From contig JAGEMR010000147.1 in assembly GCA_021030915.1 (NCBI GenBank), forward strand, positions 1 to 64,000: 64,000 nucleotides of DNA. The letters run 5' to 3'. The position numbers and the translations under genes are program-made. The notes under the pieces were generated by a model. It was not told where the DNA came from. It saw only the letters and a list, made by a program, of their open reading frames with translations, and ran no database searches. This DNA comes from Astrothelium macrocarpum. Its lineage: Eukaryota > Ascomycota > Dothideomycetes > Trypetheliales > Trypetheliaceae. This document shows, in pieces, positions 47,778 through 57,300 of the stretch; within the stretch, counting starts at the first letter, position 1; every line of letters starts with the position of its first letter.

Positions 47778-49683
47778 ATGCAAGTAATCAATTTAACGAT
47801 TGAAGATTTGAATTTGTAAAAAATTCCTAATATCACAGAAATTGTAAAAAAATATGGAATTAATCGTTCAATATTATCACGTTATTGGTGAAGTAAAACA
47901 GTCTCAAAAAATGATTATCATGAAAATAAAAATCTATTTAACAATAAATAAACGAAGGTTCTTATAAACGAAATCAATAAATTTTCTGTTCTCGGTACCC
48001 CTTCTACGCCGGCTATAATTCGCAGATTCGCCTTTAATCTAGCTAGTATATGATCTAAAAATCATTGGATTAAACGTTTTAAACAGAATCATATAAATGA
48101 GATTATATCAATTTATTTTAAAGATTTCGACATCACACGAAAAAAATCAGATAATTAGATAGAATTTAAAAAATATTTTGATTTAATATATTAACCGTCT
48201 AATTTAATATTCATATTAATATTATTATTAATTTGATTGAAAGATCAAAAAATACGATATCACATCACAGAATAATTATAACATTGATGAAAAGAATTTT
48301 TTTTAAAATTATATTCATAAGATGAAATATATTATTTCTATTCCAATATTCAAATAAGGCCGGATCAAAGATATATTATAAATAAATAATAGATTATGAG
48401 TAATTTTTATGACTATTATCTGCGTAGATAGCATCTTTCTTCCACCGGTTCTGATTTATTAAAATTATGGAAATCTTTAAATCTTATAATTTCAAAATTT
48501 CAAATCAGATGAATATAATTATTATTTCACAAACACGTTTTCTGATTTTACGAATGAAGATCTAATATTCGAATGGTTAATTAAGATTTTCGATAAAAAT
48601 ACCCGTAAAAAGACTGGAAATGATAGATATTAGAAATTTCTCTGATTAAATGGCCATAATAGTCATTTTAATCTAAGATTCCTTTATTGGATTATCGAAA
48701 ACCGTATTTTAATAGCTGTTTTTCCATCTCATTCAACGTATTGATTATAGCTTCTAAACGTTAGTCTATTTAGCCCTCTGGCTATATGATATTCATAATG
48801 TCTGAAGGACTGGATTGAGACTACTGGAAGAACAATCAATTCATCTTCAAGAAATTTCTTTGACTTATTCTGGCCTATTTTCGTTGATGCTTTTACAAAA
48901 CACAATATTATGAATGATTGGGCCAAAATAAATTTAATACCGTTTCGTCCGGAAATTGTGTTCGATCAGTTATAGTTAACAAAAAGGTCTATTTTAAACA
49001 ATTCAAAAGGGTCATTTTCAGACATTTTAAAAAGCGATTGAAAAAGAATAAGATATTTTATTTATACGGAAATAGCCGATATTGTCAATGAAAAGTTCTT
49101 TCGCAAATATGAGGCAGTTGCTGTAGAAAATGCCATTTTAAAACACCAATTCATATAGGCTAATGAGAATATCAAAATCTAGAAGAAACGAAAATCTCGT
49201 GGTAAATTTCTAATTGAAGAAATACGTGCTGAAAATGAATAAAAGGCGATCTGGGTTAATTCTAAAAAGATTGAACGTATTTTGTAGTTTCAGGAATAGA
49301 AAGATCAGATAGAACAGATCAAATAGACCCGGAAATAATAGAGATTTGAGGAAAGAATTTTTAATAAAATACGGAAGGAGTAATAGTTTCAAGAGCGAAA
49401 GGTTGAAAAAGAAAGAAAAAGATTTGAGAAGGTAGAATAGGAGGCTGATCGAAAGGCTATACGCGAGATGAGAAAGAAATAGAAAGAAGTTACGGTACAG
49501 CTTTTATTAGAGGCTAAAATATCAAAGAAGAGATCTGGAAAAAAGAAGAAATAAATTAATAAAATAGAGACATCGAATTCGGTATTTGAGGCTGTTATAG
49601 AATAAAAAATAGTAAAATTTACGAAAACCAAATCAGAATATAATACCAAACGACCACGCCATTTAGAGGATTTTGATTTATAA
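47778..49683 (+). pseudogene. RIP-inactivated pogo/Fot1-like DDE transposase (nested element)
   Basis: The plus strand still reads as a Fot1-type transposase interrupted by many TAA/TAG/TGA codons. Visible parts in order: an N-terminal HTH (EIVKKYGINRSILSRYW), the CENP-B-type region (LGTPSTPAIIRRFAFNLA, NHWIKRFKQNH), and the DDE core around SLPPALIY-like IFLPPVLIY (48435-48465). NGHNSHFN-like and AVFPSHSTY with NVSLFSPLA (48650-48775) follow. The C-terminal third is a Lys/Glu/Arg-rich coiled coil (49100-49550) ending with RPRHLEDFD. Most Trp and Gln codons have become stops, fitting C-to-T change on both strands. It cannot be functional. Confidence 0.85.
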
Positions 49684-49770
49684 TAAAAAATTTCACAAAT
49701 ATATCATCAATCAGTTTCTTAAATTTAAAATAAAAGTATTCATATTTGGTTGAGAAATAAGCGTTTTAAT

Positions 49771-49835
49771 ATGGTAGATTTTTATGGTGGTGAGTGTGTA
49801 CGCTGCAGGCACGTGCACGCTGCCGGCAAAACTCC
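49771..49835 (-). repeat. Right terminal inverted repeat of the nested transposon
   Basis: Inverted partner of 47687-47751, ending CTCC before TA at 49836-49837. Confidence 0.9.
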
Positions 49836-49949
49836 TACGGTTGCACTGCGTGCACACTCAACCAAATTCTCAACACCATGGATTCAAATTTAAATATTTC
49901 AATAACCATAATAATAATTAATATGAGATTAATTTTAAAATGTAACTGA

Positions 49950-51892
49950 ATTTCATATAAATAAGAATTATTGCAAATTTTAATTATTAAAATGTTATGA
50001 ATGTTATTATTGACGTTAAAAATGATTAGAATAAGAAATCGTATCAGTTTTATTCAAATATTCCTTATCATCCAATATCACATTTTGAAATCTTTCAATT
50101 AATATAATTCTCTTTTATTATGATTAATTATATTATTTTATCTTATTTTGGAATTATTTTATATTAATTCGTTATTTCTGAATCTTCTTCCACTGTTATT
50201 ATTCAATTTCACGTTATTATTTTTACTTTTTTTGAATTTTCTCATAAACGCGTCGATTCTGAATTTTCATCTCAATTTTCATTTATTTAATAATTTATTA
50301 TTCGAATTTTTATATCTTCTGTTATTATTTTTTATATTTCTTTTTTTTCTTCTTTTATTATTATTATTCATGAATGAATTATATTTTATTAGAATTCTAG
50401 AATTATATTTTATCATATTTTATAAATATTTCAATAATTTTACGATGTTTTATATATTTCTATTCTAATTTTATTATTTTTTTAAAATTTTGATTCTCAT
50501 ATTTGATGATATTATTTTTTATTTTTATTTTGATATATTTAATTATAAATTGATCCAATTCTTTCATAATTTGAAGATTTATATATAATTCCAAATTTGA
50601 TCTAAAATAATACTAATAAATATTTATAATTTATATAAAAAATTCTGAATTCATTAAATTTATACGAAAATATTATAATCATCAAATTAATATTTAATTA
50701 AATATTATTATTAAATTGAATGAATAAAAATCTATTTTAAATTATTTATTAATAATATTTTGAAAAATGAAAATTTTTTATTATATTAATTAAAATATAT
50801 TAAAAAAATCATTTTTAATAAATCGGCTGATATTTTGATTTTGATATATTCATTCATTTAAATATTTTATATAATAAATTATCAATAAATTAAATAAATT
50901 TATATTTAATAATTAAAAATGATAAATCGAATAAAAAAAAAAAAATAATAATAAAAATTTGATAATAATAATAATAATTTAAAAATTTTATTATTATATA
51001 ATTTTCATAATCATTCATTATTAAAAAATAATAATAGATTTTTTTTTTTAATTTAATTTTAATATATTTATCAAATATATTTTTTAATTATATAAATCTA
51101 ATCTCATTATTCATTCAATCAGAAAATAATATTATAAAATTATAATTATAAATAATTGAATTAAAATTTTAAAATTAAAAATTTTAAATTAAATTCGTTT
51201 TTAAATTATAAATAAATAATGATAAAAATATTATTTTATTTATATAAATTATTATTAAAATAATAATCTATTTCTGAAAATTATCTATATCTGATTTTTG
51301 AAATTAATCATTTTTATAAAATGATTTAATAAAAATATGATATTATTTTATAAATTGGCCAATAAAAAAATTTTTTTTATTTATATTATATATATTACGT
51401 AAAAAAATATCGTATTATTCTATTTTAAATTTTATTTAAAAAAATATTAATATAAAAATAATATAAAATAAGAATTTATATTATATTGAAATAAAATTCC
51501 AATTATTTGAAATTATCTGCCTTTTTTCACGCGAAATTAAAAAATATTAAAAAATCTAATTTTAATTCAATCATATAATATTATATAAAACGATTCTATC
51601 AATTCAATTCCAATTCAATTTTATTAATTTCGAAAATAAAATTTCGTATCATTTAATTAGAAAATGAAATATCATGATCCGTAAATATATTAATTCATTC
51701 AATTAATATCCTTTTTTATGATTCTGAAAATTTGATATAAAATTTAAATTGAATTCTTTCAAAATCTTTGATAACATTTCTATGACATCACGACAATATT
51801 ATACGATCAATTTTATAAATTTTAATTAACTGGATATAATTAAAATACTTCTGCGCATCTGCTGCTGCAATCGCTTCTTCAATCGAGCCCAT
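49950..51892 (-). pseudogene. RIP-inactivated transposase of the outer pogo/Fot1-like element
   Basis: The minus strand starts MGSIEEAIAAADAQKYFNYI followed by KIYKIDRIIL, the usual N-terminus and first helix-turn-helix of this transposase group. The rest to about 49950 is too AT-mutated to read. An antisense open frame at 50148-50468 rich in Leu and Phe is the mirror of a Lys/Glu-rich coiled coil that typically ends such proteins. Numerous stops are present. Confidence 0.7.
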
Positions 51893-51894
51893 AT

Positions 51895-51984
51895 TGATGG
51901 TGTAATTCGTGTACGAAATGGTGGAGTTGAACGAATTTCGAGGTGTGCACACAGCGGTCACGTGCACACAGCCGAGAAAACCCC
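51895..51984 (-). repeat. Right terminal repeat of the outer pogo/Fot1-like transposon
   Basis: Matches the left-edge copy (1-95) and, in its last 20 bp, the left end at 47665-47684. It carries GTGCACAC motifs in both orientations. Confidence 0.8.
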
Positions 51985-51986
51985 TA

Positions 51987-52780
51987 TCGATCCAATTGAC
52001 CCGCTCCTCCATTTTCTGGAATTTTTGCAGGACAGCTCGCGTACACCATTTCACCTTCCTGGTTGAGTATCATTCAGCGAATTGTATATCCAGCCAGGCG
52101 CAAATGATTGCTACCCTGCTGACAGAACATTGTTTAGGAGGTAGTTCCCCCATAAGGTAAGATCCAGCTGCGGTTCGGGTCGCACTGCAGCAGCACAGCC
52201 GTGCATGCCATTCGCCTATTCAATAGTAGGTTCGACGAAGTTAACTCAGACGAATGGCTTAGACCGACTGACGTATGCGGGAGTGTTGAGTTGCCTTTGG
52301 AGCCCATTCTCAGCCTTTGCACGTAAATTTGGGAGCCGAGTGTGGTCAATTTAGTGCTGGTGGACCCCTGAGCTAAACTTAGTCTAGCAACCGAGAAACT
52401 ATATTTTTGCAACCATCTTCTTTCCTGATTCTCGCCTCGTATTGAATGTGCAATTTATGCCTTGATGTCATTGATCAAATGGGAAAGTAGGCAGACGAAA
52501 TTGTCGTGTTAAGTTTAGACCCTAATGCACCAACAGAAACCCGTTTCCCATTCTCCAATTTTAAACGAACAATATTGCGTATTGATAGCATCTAACCTAC
52601 TCAGTGTCTTTCAAAAAGCAAATGAGCCGTTCACCAATCACATGTCATCTTTTCTGTTCAGAAACCACGTTATTGCTCATCAAACTATAAAGATGAAGGT
52701 CATTGCCCTTGCTCATGAGCCTTTGACTACAACAACCCCGACCGATTGTTTGTTATTTTCGATAAAATAAGTTAAACACA
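51987..52780. other. Spacer between transposon block and secreted-protein gene
   Basis: Composition returns to normal at the transposon end. No gene was recognised; it includes the promoter of the gene at 52781. Confidence 0.45.
52686..52692 (+). promoter_or_regulatory. TATA-like element of the small secreted protein gene
   Basis: TATAAAG about 90 bases before the predicted start codon. Confidence 0.4.
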
Positions 52781-53635
52781 ATGACGGCAGCCATGCTATC
52801 TCTTTTCCTCGCGTCAATGCTCTCCGCGCTTTCCTTGGCTTGCAGCGAAGTACCTAATGTTCAGATCACTTTCTACGGTTATCCTGATAACAGCCCTCCA
52901 GGGCCAGGTACCGCATATGATTGCGGTGGTCGCAATTACATCGCAGGAGGTCGGGTTTTCATGTTTAATCATTCACGATTACCGTCAAAATCTTTCTTTC
53001 CGGGTGTCCTTTCCGCCCGGATCCGTTATTTTCCCTTCAGTCATTCCGAAAAACTCATTTGTTACTAATCCTACTTTCCTCTTCTCCAACACTCCTGATT
53101 AGTACCCCGGCTTACACTTACCACAGGAACCGGCACTTACGACGACCCTTTGACATTCGCCAGCGATCCAAACGAATACGATCAGTGCGAAATCATCTAC
53201 CTGCCATACCTGCAGAAATATCTACGCATGGAGGATGAGTGCGGTCAGTGCAGTACGTTCACACGAGCTATTAATCTTTTGTATATAGTAGTCAACTGTA
53301 GGACTAACTCACTACGTAATCGCAGCAACGGACTATGAGAATGATGAACTTCATATTGATGTGTGGACGGGCTCTAGCACCGTCAACGGTGGCTCGGTTC
53401 AGGAGCAATGCGAAGATGACTTGACGCCTGATGCATCCCAGACGGTGCTGAGGCAGCCAGCAAGCACGTATACCGTTGATGGTGAGTATATGATCACTTC
53501 TACTTTCTTTCGACACTGGGCACTAGACAGCAGACAAACTTGATGCTGACATGAGATTCACTAGCGAGTGCATTATTTGAGAACGGGCAATGCGAGACAC
53601 AGAATACATTTCCAAGCAACACACAAAGCTGCTGA
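52781..53635 (+). CDS. Small secreted cysteine-containing protein
   Basis: Predicted exons 52781-52949, 53127-53252, 53326-53481, 53565-53635 (173 residues). A signal peptide (MTAAMLSLFLASMLSALSLAC) precedes a compact domain with YDCGGRNYIAGGTGTYDDPLTFAS, YDQCEIIYLPYLQKYLRMEDECGQC, LHIDVWTGSS and a C-terminal FENGQCETQNTFP..SC. Eight or so Cys residues suggest disulfides. The AGGTGTYDDPLTFA motif occurs in a family of short secreted fungal and bacterial proteins of unclear function. Phases fit throughout, but the first donor is GTCGGG, which is weak. The gene lies about 800 bp from a RIP-affected transposon block, a position favoured by effector-like genes. Confidence 0.75.
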
Positions 53636-54333
53636 AAGAGACGCTTCGAATCTTCAATCCTTTCCAATTCTTCCCAGGATTCGAGGCCTTTGGTTAGGAA
53701 TTGCTTGAACCTGGAGGTTCGGTGAAGGTAAGTAAGCTCGGATCTCGGAACCAACAGGGGTTGCAGTAAGAAATATCACCCACGGCCGCGAGACATATAA
53801 TTTGCCACACGTCTTGTAGAAAGGCTCTCTACAACAATTACTGGAAAATTTGGAATTGCTTTTCAATGGGTTATTCATTGTAATAGCATAGAGTTCCTTC
53901 TACAATGCATGTGGCCAGTTATATCCCCCGCGGTCATAGGTGTCATTTTTTGTGTAGACGTTGTAAGGATTCATAGCAATACTGCTGTGTACAATGCTGT
54001 TGGTCTAGTTTATTCAGGATCATGATATATAATCACGGCATCCTCAACCACACTTTATGCATCTGATACATATAACAGGCGGCCCAGATCTATCTTTTGA
54101 AGCGACAACTGCTGTTTGAACGGGCAAGAGTCTAAAAGAGTAAATATCCGAGCTATTAAATAAAGGTAAGTTCTATCTATGCACATCGCTGCTGAAGCGC
54201 ATGACATTGATCAAGGCAGGAAGAAGTGGGAGACGAATGGAAGTCCCTCTCCTGCCACAATTCCACGCTGGTGTCTATTAAAGTTGAAAGAAATCATGTA
54301 GATACAGCATCTTATCACGGCTGCCGAAAAACC
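53636..54333. other. Convergent intergenic spacer
   Basis: No coding signature was seen between the 3' ends of the secreted-protein gene and the large surface-protein gene. Confidence 0.45.
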
Positions 54334-57300
54334 TTACATTGCAACAACCAATGCCGTCAATCCTACGATCACGGCGGCAAGCAAATTATCCGGAACCTTC
54401 AGCAACATAGCAAAGCTTGTCGCTGAAGTATTTGATGATGAAGAGGCATTTGCACCAGCTCCGCCCGTAGGAACATTTGTTGGCTCGGCATTCCCACTAG
54501 TAGCGCTGACATCTCCACCGATAGCGGTTACCGTGCTCCAAGCCATTGTGGAGCCGTCGATAACGACGCCATTTGAAGCCATGCTGATGGTCTCGCCGGA
54601 AATCGTCACCGCACCACCCTGGATATCCAAAGTCGTGCTTCCACCTGCACTCATCATGATGATGCTACTTCCCCCTGGGCCTGCAATGACCGTTTCTAGC
54701 TGCCCTCCTGCGGAGAATGTAACTTCTTCCTCAATCGAAGTTGCGACTGAGTTCCAGGGAATCGTGGAGCTGCCGGAGACTAAACCAGCGGGCCCAGCAC
54801 TTAGAGATGCGCCACTAATGGCCGTTCCTGGACCACCTAGCGAGAGAGGCACTGGCACACCATTCGGTCCATTGATATAAATGGTTCCGCTGGTTCTAGT
54901 AGGCAGAGGCGAGTTCCAGGGTATCGTAGAGCTGCCTGATACCAGGCCGGCGGGAGCGACACTAACAGGGACACCATTGATTGTGGTTCCCGGACCACCA
55001 AGAGAGAGCGGCGTTGGTATGCCATTTGGTCCACTGACATAGATGATCCCGCTACTTCTTGAAGGCGAAGCTGAAGTCCAGGGGATCGTGAAGCTGCCTG
55101 ATACCAAACCAGCGGGGCCAACAGTGAGAGGTACGCCATTTACTGTAGTTCCTGGTCCGCCAACAGAAAGCGGAATCGGTTTGCCATCCGATCCGGTAAC
55201 GTAAATAGTTCCGCTACTGCTTGTGGGTAGGGCTGAGTTCCAAGGGATCGTAGAGCTGCCAGATACTAAGCCAGCGGGGGCAACGCTGAGAGGAACACCG
55301 CTGACAGTGGTTCCTGGGCCACCGACAGAGAGCGGTGTTAGAGCACCGTTCGGTCCGTTGATAAAAACAGTCCCGCTACTACTGGTGGGCAGAGGGGAGG
55401 CAATACCGTTGCCTGAATCAGCACCCAGATTCGAGAGAGTTGCGCTTTGACCTGATTGAAGGGTACTGCCGCCGATAACGATTGGTTGGTTCGGGCTTGG
55501 AGCATAACTAGGTCCTCCCACGACAACACCTGCAGTTCCAACAGAAATGGGGATGCCGGCGACAGTCGTCGCGCTATTAACTCCTACGGAGGAGCCACCA
55601 ATAATTATTCCAGAGCTCGAAGGATTCGCAGATATTGTTAATGATCCAATGACGGCGGTTCCTGCTGCGCCGTTCCGGCCTCCTGGACTCCCAGAAGGAG
55701 CAAAGTTGCTCCCGCCGTTTCCGCTTCCAGAGGCTTCAGGTTCGGAACTTCCAGAATAAGGCGGGTCTCCTCCACTGCTACCCGAGCTTCCAGTACTTCC
55801 CGAAGTTCCGCTGCCTTCTGAACCTTCGCTACCTGGTGCATTCCCAGGAGTGTTTGAGGTCACCGTCCCTTCTAACCCTCCAGATCCACTACCACCTGAG
55901 CTCTCGCTCCCCGATGAGCTTCCGCTGCCACTCGAAACCCCACCACCACCCGAGGCTCCCTCACCACTGCCCGAGGCTCCCCCACCACTCGAGGCTCCGC
56001 CGCTACTCGGGGTCTCACCACCTGCTGAGCCGCCGCCGCCACCTGAAGACCCCGAACTACCGGATGTTCCAGATTCCCCTGGTGTCCCACTACCTTCCGG
56101 GTCCCCGGTTCCACTACCTCCCGAAGTCCCGCTACCTTTTGGGGGTCCGTTGCCGCCTGAAGATCCACTGCTTTCTGGAGTTCCGCTCCCGCCTGAGGTT
56201 CCGCTTGCGCCTGAGGATCCACTGCTATTTGGAGGCGCACTTCCATCCGGGATTCCGGCACCGCTGGTGGATCCACTGCCACCTGAAGCCCCGCCGCCTT
56301 CTGCAGTCCCACTACCACCTGCATCTCCACCCCCTCCTGAGCTTCCGCCACTGCCTGAAGTTCCGGAACTGCCTGAGCCCCCGGAACTGCCAGAACTGCC
56401 AGCGGCTCCTGAGCCCCCAGTGCCGCTAGAGCCCTCGGCACCACTTGGGCTTCCAGAACCACCTGAACTTCCCGAAGTACCTGAGCTCCCGGAGCTACTC
56501 GAGCCTCCGTTACCTCCAGTGCCGCTTGAGCCCCCAGCGCTGCCTGAGCTTTCAGTACCACCTGAACCTCCAGCGCTACCCGAGCTTTCGGAGCCGCTTG
56601 ATCCTCGACTACCTCCAGACCCTGCTTGACCTCCAGTGGATCCGCTAGAAGTGGGCGCCGGCTGTAGAGCCTGACTAAGAATTGAAAGTGCATTCCCACC
56701 GCCTGATCCAGAACTACTGCCGCCGCTACCGCCACCGCTCCCACCACCGCTCCCACTGCCGCTGGATCCAGATCCAGATCCAGGATCAGATCCAGATCCT
56801 GTCGACGGATCATCTCCGCCCGTCGTCCCTGGATCCGAGCCTGCAGCCTTCGTCGGACTTGGCGCAGTCTGCCCACCTTGCGCGCCGAGCAGACTTCCAA
56901 CCTCACTGGCAACTCCACCCCCCGAGCCGCTACCTCCTGGATTGCCGGACCCAGAACCGGAGCCTGAACCTGAGCTTGAGCCTGAACCTGAACCTTCTGA
57001 TCCTGATCCGGAGCCGGAGCCAGGGTTGGAGCCCGTGCCTGATCCTGAACCCGACCCCGTTCCAGAACCAGACCCAGAACCAGAACTTGATCCTGAAGTA
57101 GAGCCGGAGCCACTACCGCCACTACCGCTACCACTGCCTCCAGAAGGCGATTTGCCAGGGTCAGTCCCACCTCCGCCACTGGAACCCGGATTACCACTTC
57201 CGCTGGACGCACCCGGGTTTCCACCTCCACTTGAGCCGGGATCACCACCTCCGCTACTCGAACCCGGATCACCACCTCCGCTGCTGGATCCTGGATTGCC

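Larger units (their letters stand above)
47687..49835 (+). mobile_element. Nested pogo/Fot1-like transposon with 65-bp terminal inverted repeats
   Basis: Terminal inverted repeats span 47687-47751 and 49771-49835, starting GGAGTTTTGCCGGCAGCGTG. The few mismatches between them are all transitions (C/T or G/A), as expected after RIP. TA dinucleotides flank both ends (47685-47686, 49836-49837). The length is 2149 bp. It sits inside the left terminal repeat of the 47665-51984 element, so it inserted later. Both families share GTGCAC-rich subterminal sequence, which suggests related transposases bind them. Confidence 0.9.
47665..51984 (-). mobile_element. Pogo/Fot1-like transposon, RIP-degraded, split by a nested element
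   Basis: The ends are GGGGTTTTCTCGGCTGTGTG at 47665-47684 and its exact reverse complement at 51965-51984, each bordered by TA (47663-47664 and 51985-51986), the Tc1/mariner-type target duplication. Without the inserted element it is about 2.17 kb, the normal Fot1 size. The left terminal repeat is interrupted at a TA by the element at 47687-49835; beyond it the repeat resumes at 49836 with GTGCACAC and related motifs. The interior is extremely AT-rich. Its transposase lies on the minus strand. Confidence 0.85.

Noticed and set aside
50148..50468. A 106-residue Leu/Phe-rich plus-strand frame resembling a membrane protein
   Set aside because: It is antisense to the Lys/Glu-rich C-terminal part expected of the RIP-degraded transposase; AT bias makes Leu/Phe by chance.
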